Positions 9,243 to 16,814 of a stretch of 57,467 bases of DNA are shown here, in pieces. The position numbers and the translations under genes are program-made. Positions within the stretch are counted from its first letter, which is position 1; every line of letters begins with the position of its first letter. This DNA is from Flammeovirgaceae bacterium UBA1842 (lineage in GTDB: Bacteria; Bacteroidota; Bacteroidia; Cytophagales; Cyclobacteriaceae), in contig DDIU01000040.1 of the NCBI GenBank assembly GCA_002338655.1, forward strand, positions 1 through 57,467. The letters are read 5' to 3'. Under the pieces are notes generated by a model, which saw only the letters and a program-made list of their open reading frames with translations, had not been told where the DNA came from and ran no database searches.

Positions 9243-10549
9243 TGAGTTCATTCAAGATTCAAGGTGGCCTAAAGTTAAATGGTGAAATAACCCCTCAAGG
9301 AGCCAAAAATGAGGCTTTGCAAATTATTGCAGCAGTGCTACTTAGCCCTGAGCCCATTACTATCAATAATATTCCAAATATTCGAGATGTTAATAAACTC
9401 ATCGAATTAGTAGGTGATTTGGGTGCTAAGGTGGAACAACTGGGCCCCGAACAATACCGCTTTACAGCCAAAGACCTTAATGTAGACTTTCTGGAAACAG
9501 CAGAATTTAAAACAAAAGCTGCTTCACTTCGAGGCTCAATCATGATATTGGGGCCACTTTTGGCACGATATGGATATGCCAAAATACCTCGGCCCGGTGG
9601 CGATAAAATAGGAAGAAGAAGACTTGACACCCACTTTCTGGGATTTGAAAAACTTGGTGCTAAATTCAATTACAACTCACAGGATGGTTTCTATAAAATA
9701 GATGCCTCCAACTTACAGGGCTGCTATATCCATTTGGATGAAGCCTCCGTGACGGGTACGGCCAACATATTAATGGCGGCAGTATTGGCCAAGGGTACCA
9801 CGACCATTTACAATGCAGCCTGCGAACCCTATATCCAACAGCTTTGCCGTATGTTAATGGGTATGGGTGCTAAAATAACTGGAATAGGTTCCAACTTATT
9901 GACCATCGATGGTGTAGATCAACTGTCAGGCACAGAACACACTATGCTGCCAGACATGATTGAGGTGGGTAGTTTTATTGGACTTGCCGCCATGACTCAA
10001 TCAAATATTACGATCAAAAATGCAGGTGTTAAACACTTAGGCCTTATCCCGGGCGTATTTCAAAAACTGGGTATTAATTTAAAAATTGAAGGTGATGATA
10101 TCATAGTAGCTGCTCAGGAGCAATACGTGATAGACACTTTTATTGATGGTTCCATACTTACAGTAGCCGATTCACCATGGCCGGGCTTCACTCCTGACCT
10201 TTTGAGTATTGTACTGGTGACAGCCATCCAAGCCAAAGGAACGGTATTGGTGCATCAAAAAATGTTTGAAAGTCGCCTTTTCTTTGTCGATAAACTCATT
10301 GACATGGGTGCCCAGATCATTCTATGTGATCCACATCGGGCAACCGTCATTGGAATGAACAGGCAGCAGCCACTTAAAGGTATCACCATGTCCTCCCCCG
10401 ATATACGTGCTGGAGTGGCTCTACTTATAGCTGCGCTTTCCGCCAAGGGTGAGAGCATCATTTCCAATGTAGAACAGATTGACCGTGGTTACCAACACAT
10501 TGATACACGTTTAATTAATCTGGGAGCTAAAATCGAACGTCTCGATTAA
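9242..10549 (+). CDS. murA: UDP-N-acetylglucosamine 1-carboxyvinyltransferase (MurA)
   Basis: A 435-residue EPSP-synthase-fold enzyme that transfers enolpyruvate from PEP to UDP-GlcNAc, the first committed step of peptidoglycan synthesis. Lys22-Asn23 (QGAKNEALQ) are the catalytic and PEP-binding residues. The active-site loop reads RPGGDKIGRR, with Asp121 at the position of the catalytic Cys115 of the E. coli enzyme. The downstream DTHFLGFEKLGA segment and the C-terminal DIRAGVALLIAAL motif are intact. The Cys-to-Asp change is known in other lineages to abolish fosfomycin inactivation, so this enzyme should be naturally insensitive. It is coupled to the upstream DUF4290 gene. Confidence 0.96.
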   Translation: MSSFKIQGGLKLNGEITPQGAKNEALQIIAAVLLSPEPITINNIPNIRDVNKLIELVGDLGAKVEQLGPEQYRFTAKDLNVDFLETAEFKTKAASLRGSIMILGPLLARYGYAKIPRPGGDKIGRRRLDTHFLGFEKLGAKFNYNSQDGFYKIDASNLQGCYIHLDEASVTGTANILMAAVLAKGTTTIYNAACEPYIQQLCRMLMGMGAKITGIGSNLLTIDGVDQLSGTEHTMLPDMIEVGSFIGLAAMTQSNITIKNAGVKHLGLIPGVFQKLGINLKIEGDDIIVAAQEQYVIDTFIDGSILTVADSPWPGFTPDLLSIVLVTAIQAKGTVLVHQKMFESRLFFVDKLIDMGAQIILCDPHRATVIGMNRQQPLKGITMSSPDIRAGVALLIAALSAKGESIISNVEQIDRGYQHIDTRLINLGAKIERLD

Positions 10550-10631
10550 GTAATCTGATTTCCAAGTTTGGTGGTTTGCATAAACCCGAAATTGGTCTTA
10601 CCTTTTAACTTTATCATCATACTATTTATTT

Positions 10632-11450
10632 ATGGAATTACTGGAATCAGGTACAGATTATGTGACAATGTATGCTTTAGAATATGGCATACCCTTTTTA
10701 AAGGCACTACTCATTTTTATAATCGGCCTTTGGATTATTAGGATAATAAAAAATGCATTTGGCCGATTATTGACCAAAAGAAACATTGACGAGTCGTTAA
10801 AACCCTTTCTACGAAGTCTTTTATACAACACGTTATTAACATTGCTGGTACTCACCTCATTGAGTACCCTTGGCATACAAATGACCTCCTTTGTGGCCAT
10901 TATCGGTGCAGCAGGTTTGGCCATCGGACTTGCCCTTCAGGGCACATTGCAAAATTTTGCAGGTGGAGTCATTATACTTGTCTTACGACCTTTCAAAGTA
11001 GGAGATTTTATTGAGGGTGGTGGATTGAGTGGCACGGTCAAAGAAATACAGATTTTTAATACCGTAATGGTGACCCCTGACAATAAAAGGATAATCGTCC
11101 CCAACGGAGGGCTTTCTAATGAAGCCATTACCAATTACTCCTCTGAAGATAAAAGACGAGTGGACATGGTATTTGGAATAGGTTATGACGATGACATAAA
11201 AAAGGCTAAAGATATATTAGTGGAGCTTATTAAGGCCGATGAAAGGGTACTTGCTGAACCGGCCTTCAGAGTAGACGTTTCCAGTCTCGGAGATAGTTCA
11301 GTTAATTTCAATGTTAGGCCATGGGTAGCTACACCAGATTATTGGAATGTATATTGGGATTTTCAGGAAAAAGTAAAGCTTGAGTTTGATAAGCAAGGAA
11401 TCAGCATCCCGTTCCCTCAGCGTGATGTTCATATTTATAATGAAAAATAA
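10632..11450 (+). CDS. mscS: Small-conductance mechanosensitive channel (MscS family)
   Basis: A 272-residue protein, close to the length of E. coli MscS. Three N-terminal membrane segments (about residues 15-35, 55-80 and 85-110) end in the pore-lining Gly/Ala-rich helix IIGAAGLAIGLALQGTLQNFAGG. The beta-domain follows with the family signature VILVLRPFKVGDFIEGGGLSGTVKEI. It opens under membrane tension to release osmolytes on hypo-osmotic shock. It stands alone, 82 bases after murA, and is followed by a clear terminator. Confidence 0.95.
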   Translation: MELLESGTDYVTMYALEYGIPFLKALLIFIIGLWIIRIIKNAFGRLLTKRNIDESLKPFLRSLLYNTLLTLLVLTSLSTLGIQMTSFVAIIGAAGLAIGLALQGTLQNFAGGVIILVLRPFKVGDFIEGGGLSGTVKEIQIFNTVMVTPDNKRIIVPNGGLSNEAITNYSSEDKRRVDMVFGIGYDDDIKKAKDILVELIKADERVLAEPAFRVDVSSLGDSSVNFNVRPWVATPDYWNVYWDFQEKVKLEFDKQGISIPFPQRDVHIYNEK

Positions 11451-11470
11451 ACTATAGCCTAATTATACAA

Positions 11471-11506
11471 AAAAGCTGCTTTGGAACATTTCAAAGCGGC
11501 TTTTTT
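11471..11506 (+). terminator. Rho-independent terminator after mscS
   Basis: The arms AAAAGCTGCTTTG (11471-11483) and CAAAGCGGCTTTT (11492-11504) pair with one mismatch around an 8-base loop, followed by a T-run. It separates mscS from the iron-type operon downstream. Confidence 0.88.
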
Positions 11507-11579
11507 ATGTTTAATGCCATTATTCCAGAAGGTCGATTTTACAAATTTCATTCACTATTTGAAATAATTCTAAATAATA

Positions 11580-11609
11580 TTGCAGCTTTTAAAATAGATT
11601 TTAACTTTG
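11580..11609 (+). promoter_or_regulatory. Candidate promoter of the imelysin operon
   Basis: TTG at 11580-11582, 19 bases of spacer, then TAACTTTG at 11602-11609. The -7 part matches the Bacteroidota consensus TAnnTTTG. The 8-mer ATATTGCA (11577-11584) overlaps the -33 element and equals a half of the palindrome found at 15423-15441. TCTAAATA occurs twice nearby (11569 and 11629 regions). Regulation by an iron-responsive repressor is plausible but unproven. Confidence 0.5.
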
Positions 11610-11643
11610 TGATGTTATTTTTAATTAGTCTAAATACTTAGTA

Positions 11644-12807
11644 ATGAACAAAACATACATCACCTTATTTATTGGCGCAATCCTCCTTTTTTCATGTAAT
11701 GAAAGCGATGATCCTTCGGTTAGCGCTAATGTTGAAAAAAAACAAGCTATAGAAAACTATGCTGACATCGTACTGGCCTCCTATGAGGATAGTTATAATA
11801 CTGCGCTAACACTCCAACAATCTATAGATGAATTTTTGGCTGCACCCTCAGAACAGCTTTTTGAAAACGCTAAAACCGCTTGGAAAAATGCACGGATTCC
11901 TTACGGCCAAACAGAGGCCTACCGTTTTTATGGTGGACCAATAGACAATGACCTAACGGGCGTTGAAGGACTGATCAATGCATGGCCAATGGATGAAGTA
12001 TATATTGATTATGTAGTTGATAATGACAATGCCGGAATAATTAATGATGCCACCAATTACCCTACCATTTCCAAAGAATTATTAGAAGAATTGAATGAAG
12101 CAGGTGGCAAATCTGAAACGTCAATCTCAACTGGATATCATGCCATCGAATTTCTTTTATGGGGACAGGATTTTAGTGCCAATGGCCCTGGTGAAAGACC
12201 ATATACTGACTATGTAATAGGTGCTAATGGCACAGCAACGAATCAGGAGCGTAGGGGTCAATATTTAAAAACAGTAACTGCTTTGCTCCTTGACAACCTG
12301 GCGACAGTACGTGATGAATGGGAAGAAAATGGAACTTACCGACAGTCTTTTGTCAACAATGCCAACCCAAATGAAATCATTACTAAAATATTTACCGGAT
12401 TGGGTGAATTGAGCAAAGGGGAATTATCTGGGGAGCGCATGTTTGTGGCTGTAGATACCCAAGATCAGGAAAATGAACATTCTTGCTTCAGTGACAATAC
12501 TGATGTTGATATTAAAATGAATTTCAAAGGTATTTACAATGTTTACTATGGCATATACAAGCGTGTAGATGGCACTGAAGTAAGTGGAAAAAGCTTCAGG
12601 GAATTAGCTCAGTCATTAGATAACGTTAAAGCAAGTGCAGCAGAAGCCGCTTTCGCAGATGCTGAAGCAAAAATAAATTTGATACCAACGCCATTTGATC
12701 AGGCTATTTTAAACAGTCCAGCTATAATTTTAGATGCTGTGAAGAGCCTGAGTACCCTTAGTGATAAATTATCAGATGTAGCCTTGGAATTGACAACTGA
12801 TAAATAA
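11644..12807 (+). CDS. Imelysin family lipoprotein (peptidase M75 / IrpA-like)
   Basis: A 387-residue lipoprotein: the signal peptide ends in a lipobox (LLFSC, Cys18), so it should be anchored in the envelope. The imelysin four-helix domain follows. It has the conserved N-terminal helix ENYADIVLASYEDSYNTALTL, the YGQTEAYRFYGGPID segment, and the signature GxHxxE as G164-Y-H166-A-I-E169, the putative metal-binding motif. Imelysins in other bacteria are iron-regulated and are part of iron or haem acquisition; proteolysis has not been shown for this family. It is the first gene of a five-gene same-strand cluster with a di-haem oxidoreductase, a second imelysin, an HTTM protein and a TonB receptor. 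Confidence 0.92.
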   Translation: MNKTYITLFIGAILLFSCNESDDPSVSANVEKKQAIENYADIVLASYEDSYNTALTLQQSIDEFLAAPSEQLFENAKTAWKNARIPYGQTEAYRFYGGPIDNDLTGVEGLINAWPMDEVYIDYVVDNDNAGIINDATNYPTISKELLEELNEAGGKSETSISTGYHAIEFLLWGQDFSANGPGERPYTDYVIGANGTATNQERRGQYLKTVTALLLDNLATVRDEWEENGTYRQSFVNNANPNEIITKIFTGLGELSKGELSGERMFVAVDTQDQENEHSCFSDNTDVDIKMNFKGIYNVYYGIYKRVDGTEVSGKSFRELAQSLDNVKASAAEAAFADAEAKINLIPTPFDQAILNSPAIILDAVKSLSTLSDKLSDVALELTTDK

Positions 12808-12891
12808 ATCCAAATATTTTGAATGCAGTTGGTTAAAAAGTCCCTCTAAAACTTTTGAAGCCAACTCCATTCCTGTTAGCAACAAAAAGTT

Positions 12892-14301
12892 ATGCGCTTA
12901 TCTTTTCCTTTTTTGGCCTTAACCATACTATCCCTTTGTTTTTCGTGCAACAGCGATGAAGAAGGGCTTTCTGTAGCTCCTGTTGATGAAAATGAAGAAC
13001 TTTCTGGTGGAGTTAATCTCACCGCTCATGATTTCTCAGAAAATGCATTTGGCGTACAGGCCAATAATCTGAATTTTACTGAACAAGGCCAGTTTGTTAC
13101 GGGCAATGCATTTTTCAGAAGTAATTGGGTAACTGCACCTTCTTCGGTACAGACATTGGACGGTCTTGGTCCCATAATGAATGCCATAGCATGCGGAAGC
13201 TGTCACTTTAAAGACGGCAGGGCTAGGCCTCCTTTAGCTGGCTCCGATGACCTAACCGGATTGCTATTGCGCTTGAGCATACCGGGTATCGGCCCACATG
13301 GAGGCACAATTGACGAGCCAGTATATGGAGGCCAATTTCAGGACAGATCTATTCTTGGTGTTGACGGTGAGGGAAAAGTAAGGGTTACTTATGAAGAAAT
13401 ACAAGGCCAATATGCAGATGGTACAACCTATAGCTTAAGGAAACCAACATACGAATTCTATGACCTCAAATACGGTTCACTACAATCAGGATTCCAGTTT
13501 TCTCCACGTATTGCACAGCAATTGCCCGGCCTTGGGCTGCTGGAAAACGTAAGTGAAGAAACGATACTTTCATATGTAGACGAAAATGATGCCGATGGCG
13601 ATGGTATTTCAGGACGGGCCAACTATGTGTGGGACGAACAACTTCAAGAAACACGGCTTGGTCGTTTCGGTTGGAAAAGCAACCAACCAACGATATACCA
13701 ACAAACTGCTGGGGCATTTAATGGCGATATAGGAATCACTACATCATTGTACCCAAATGATGGGCTTACACCCACGCAAAAAGAGCGATATCCTGATTTA
13801 GTAGATGGTGGTTCTCCTGAAATAGACGATGCTACACTAGACAAAGTTGCCGCTTATATCCGTACCTTATCGGTACCTGCTAGAAGGGATTGGCAAGAAG
13901 CCAAAGTGTTACGTGGCAAACTTTTGTTTACACAAATGAAATGCTCTTCATGCCATATACCACAAATGGAAACCTCATCAAAAAGCAGTACATCAGCTCT
14001 CAACGGCCAAATTATAAGGCCTTATACTGATTTGTTGTTACACGATATGGGAGACGGCCTTGCTGACAATCGTCCTGACTTTTTAGCTACTGGAAATGAG
14101 TGGAGAACCGCTCCTTTGTGGGGTATAGGTATGATAAAAACCGTAAACAAACATACCTTCCTATTGCATGATGGGCGCGCAAGAAACATTGAAGAGGCCA
14201 TATTATGGCATGGTGGTGAAGCACAACAATCTAAAATGGAATTTACGGAGCTTAATAAGTTTGACCGTGAAGCAGTTATTAAATTTCTAGAGTCGTTATA
14301 A
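12892..14301 (+). CDS. Di-haem oxidoreductase (DHOR / DUF1111 family) lipoprotein
   Basis: A 469-residue lipoprotein (lipobox CFSC near residue 19). It has two c-type haem sites: C101-G-S-C104-H105 in the N-terminal half and C351-S-S-C354-H355 in the C-terminal half. This is the layout of the DHOR family (DUF1111, often annotated as putative thiol oxidoreductase), related to MauG and bacterial cytochrome c peroxidases. Between them are the family segments GPHGGTIDEP and ADGDGISGRANYV. It should perform periplasmic redox chemistry, plausibly on iron or on a partner imelysin. It lies between two imelysin genes, 84 bases after the first and 7 before the second. Confidence 0.92.
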   Translation: MRLSFPFLALTILSLCFSCNSDEEGLSVAPVDENEELSGGVNLTAHDFSENAFGVQANNLNFTEQGQFVTGNAFFRSNWVTAPSSVQTLDGLGPIMNAIACGSCHFKDGRARPPLAGSDDLTGLLLRLSIPGIGPHGGTIDEPVYGGQFQDRSILGVDGEGKVRVTYEEIQGQYADGTTYSLRKPTYEFYDLKYGSLQSGFQFSPRIAQQLPGLGLLENVSEETILSYVDENDADGDGISGRANYVWDEQLQETRLGRFGWKSNQPTIYQQTAGAFNGDIGITTSLYPNDGLTPTQKERYPDLVDGGSPEIDDATLDKVAAYIRTLSVPARRDWQEAKVLRGKLLFTQMKCSSCHIPQMETSSKSSTSALNGQIIRPYTDLLLHDMGDGLADNRPDFLATGNEWRTAPLWGIGMIKTVNKHTFLLHDGRARNIEEAILWHGGEAQQSKMEFTELNKFDREAVIKFLESL

Positions 14302-14308
14302 TTTAACT

Positions 14309-15424
14309 ATGAGCAGATTAAAAGCCTTTTTCTTATCATTAATTCTTATCATTTCCAGTTCTACCATCTGGCTGACCTCATGCTCGGAATCAGAAATTAG
14401 CAAGCCTGATTTCGATCGCACAACAATGCTCCAAAACATGGCGGACAATCTGATCAAGCCAGCCTATTCCGATCTAATGAATTCAGTGCTTGCGCTACAG
14501 ACGGCCACCACCAATTTCACTGAGAACACCACATCCACCACATTGAAAGAGGCACAATTAGCGTGGGAAGCTTCTTATCTTGACTTTCAATATACCAATG
14601 CCTATAATTTTGGCCCCGCAGGTCCCGAAGGGCTCCAGAAAGCATTTATAGAAGAAGTAGCCATATTTCCTGTTAATGCCGATAAAATAGAAAATGCCAT
14701 TTCAACTGGTACTTATTCACTTACAGACGCTAACCGTGACACTCGTGGTTTTCTGGCAGTAGAATATCTACTCTTTAATGTAAATGAGGGTAGTAGTTCA
14801 GTGGTAGCCAAATTTGAATCGGCCAGCAGAAAAAAGTATTTGAATGATCTAATGGAAAATTTAAGAAGCCGAACTGAGGCCATATCCACAGCTTGGAATA
14901 CGGGCTTTTCAGCGACTTTTATTGCCAATAATGGTACAAATGTAGGATCTAGTACCTCTGCACTTTATAATGAGTTTTTAAAGAGTTTTGAGGCACTCAA
15001 AAATTTTAAGTTGGGATTACCACTTGGTAAAATATCGGGGCAAACTCATACCGAGCCTACAAAAGTTGAAGCTTACTATAGTGGCAAATCAATAGAGATG
15101 TTAAAAGCCCATATGCAAGCATTGGAAAACATATGGTATGGCAGGTCAAAGTCAGGTATTGATGGGATAGGATTTGAAGAGTATCTGCAAAATGTAACGG
15201 GTGGTGAGGCACTTATCTCAGCTACTAAAATGCAGCTCGAAAACATTAGCTTGGCGATGGATGCCGTGTCTACTGATTCACCCCTATCAGTTCAGATACA
15301 AAACGCACCCAACACACTTGATGCTTTGTTTACCGAATTACAAAAAAACACCCGGTATTTTAAAAGTGATATGTCTTCCTTATTGGGGATAGCCATAACA
15401 TTTAGCGATGCCGATGGGGACTGA
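14309..15424 (+). CDS. Second imelysin family lipoprotein, divergent signature
   Basis: A 371-residue lipoprotein with a lipobox (LTSC, about residue 25). The imelysin fold is recognisable from the segments LMNSVLALQTATTNF and EASYLDFQYTNAYNFGPAG. The central signature reads G147-F-L149-A-V-E152, so the His of GxHxxE is replaced by Leu. The C-terminal half carries the family's KLGLPLG segment. This differs clearly from the first imelysin, and the two are unlikely to be interchangeable. Its gene is 7 bases after the oxidoreductase gene, and its stop codon overlaps a perfect 19-base palindrome. Confidence 0.88.
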   Translation: MSRLKAFFLSLILIISSSTIWLTSCSESEISKPDFDRTTMLQNMADNLIKPAYSDLMNSVLALQTATTNFTENTTSTTLKEAQLAWEASYLDFQYTNAYNFGPAGPEGLQKAFIEEVAIFPVNADKIENAISTGTYSLTDANRDTRGFLAVEYLLFNVNEGSSSVVAKFESASRKKYLNDLMENLRSRTEAISTAWNTGFSATFIANNGTNVGSSTSALYNEFLKSFEALKNFKLGLPLGKISGQTHTEPTKVEAYYSGKSIEMLKAHMQALENIWYGRSKSGIDGIGFEEYLQNVTGGEALISATKMQLENISLAMDAVSTDSPLSVQIQNAPNTLDALFTELQKNTRYFKSDMSSLLGIAITFSDADGD

Positions 15425-15441
15425 TATTGCAGTGCAATATC
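15423..15441. promoter_or_regulatory. Perfect 19-bp palindrome, Fur-box-like operator candidate
   Basis: GATATTGCAGTGCAATATC is a perfect 9-1-9 inverted repeat between the second imelysin and the HTTM gene, 32 bases before the HTTM start. By eye it matches 12 of 19 positions of the classical Fur consensus (GATAATGATAATCATTATC), including both outer GATA/TATC ends. A TTAGCTTG sequence just downstream resembles a weak -7 element. It may therefore control an internal promoter for the HTTM-receptor pair. A one-base centre argues against a terminator hairpin. Confidence 0.45.
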
Positions 15442-15473
15442 ATGATTAATTAGCTTGTCAAAATTGTCATCCG

Positions 15474-16814
15474 TTGTTTCAAAAGACTACAGCATTTCTA
15501 CTAAAACCAATACATATTGCTCCATTGGTGGTGCTGAGGATCATAATTGGCGCCACTATGGTACTGAGTACGATCCGCTTTATGGCACTTGGCTGGGTAG
15601 GCGACCATTTTATCAAACCTACATTTCATTTTCATTATTTTGGCTTTGAATGGGTAAGTGTACTCCCTCCTTTTTGGATGTATGCCATTCATGTGATGAT
15701 CATAATAACCGCATTTTTTGTGGTTATTGGCTTGTATTTTAGAGCTTCGGCCATTCTATTATTTCTTCTATTTACTTATACCGAACTGATTGATGTTACC
15801 TATTACCTCAATCATTACTACTTTATAACGCTGGTTTTATTCCTACTGATTTTCACCCCTGCACATCGGCATTTTTCTGTAGATGCTAAAAGAAATCCAG
15901 TACTAGCAACCGATCACACGCCAAGACTGTGGCTATTTATTTTTCAGTTGCTATTGGCCATTGTGTATACTTATGCTGGTTTTGCCAAAATTAACTACGC
16001 CTGGTTGATAGAAGCTTTACCATTAAAAATATGGCTTCCTGCCAATGATACGCTTCCATTGATGGGTAAAATATTCACCTGGGAAATCACGCCTTACGTA
16101 TTTAGCTGGTTCGGTATGCTTTATGATTGCACCATAGTTTGGTGGCTAATGAACTCACGCACCCGGCCTTGGGCTTACGCCACGGTTATCGTTTTTCATA
16201 TACTTACAGGATTACTTTTTAATATAGGCGTTTTTCCATGGGTAATGATTGTAGCTACCCTGATATTCTTCTCCGAGCAATGGCATATAACATTACTCAC
16301 CAAGCTAAAGCGATGGTTGCGATATACCGATCCGGTTATAGTAAACGCGCCTAACCGTGTATCTCGTCCAGTTCTCCATTTCTTTGCTATTTTCTTCGTA
16401 TTTCAGCTTCTATTTCCATGGCGTTATATTCTTTACCCAAGTAATCTTTATTGGTCTGAGGAAGGTTATCGTTTTTCGTGGCGCGTTATGCTAATGGAAA
16501 AAGCAGGTACCGCTACATTTTATGTAAAAGACCCAAGTACCAACAAAGAAGGTATGGTGGTTAACAGTGAATTCTTAAATTCGCACCAAGAAAAACAAAT
16601 GGCTACTCAGCCTGACATGATTTTGCAGTTTGCCCATTACTTACAGTCGTATTATGAAAATCAGGGAATAAAAAATCCCTCTATTCGAGCCGAAGTGTAT
16701 GTAACCCTAAATGCCCAACCAAGCCAGTTACTGATCGATCCCAATATAAATTTGGCTGTTATAAAAGACAATTGGAAAACTAAAACATGGATTCTCCCAA
16801 TCTCCAATGAGTAA
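15474..16814 (+). CDS. HTTM-domain integral membrane protein
   Basis: A 446-residue protein. I start it at a TTG (15474), because no ATG or GTG lies in frame between the upstream stop and this codon, and the family segment PIHIAPLVVLRIIIGATM begins 10 residues later. The N-terminal two thirds hold about eight membrane helices of the HTTM fold (horizontally transferred transmembrane; vitamin K-dependent gamma-carboxylase-like). A conserved YYLNHYYFI segment lies in the third or fourth helix. The C-terminal part (about 310-446) is a soluble domain. Proven carboxylases share the fold, but carboxylation is not established for bacterial members. Its end overlaps the TonB receptor start by 8 bases, which argues for a joint function. 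Confidence 0.85.
   Translation: MFQKTTAFLLKPIHIAPLVVLRIIIGATMVLSTIRFMALGWVGDHFIKPTFHFHYFGFEWVSVLPPFWMYAIHVMIIITAFFVVIGLYFRASAILLFLLFTYTELIDVTYYLNHYYFITLVLFLLIFTPAHRHFSVDAKRNPVLATDHTPRLWLFIFQLLLAIVYTYAGFAKINYAWLIEALPLKIWLPANDTLPLMGKIFTWEITPYVFSWFGMLYDCTIVWWLMNSRTRPWAYATVIVFHILTGLLFNIGVFPWVMIVATLIFFSEQWHITLLTKLKRWLRYTDPVIVNAPNRVSRPVLHFFAIFFVFQLLFPWRYILYPSNLYWSEEGYRFSWRVMLMEKAGTATFYVKDPSTNKEGMVVNSEFLNSHQEKQMATQPDMILQFAHYLQSYYENQGIKNPSIRAEVYVTLNAQPSQLLIDPNINLAVIKDNWKTKTWILPISNE

Noticed and set aside
15455..15649. Alternative 64-codon frame at the HTTM start
   Set aside because: Starts at a TTG, overlaps the HTTM frame entirely and lacks membrane helices. The HTTM frame continues the family pattern.
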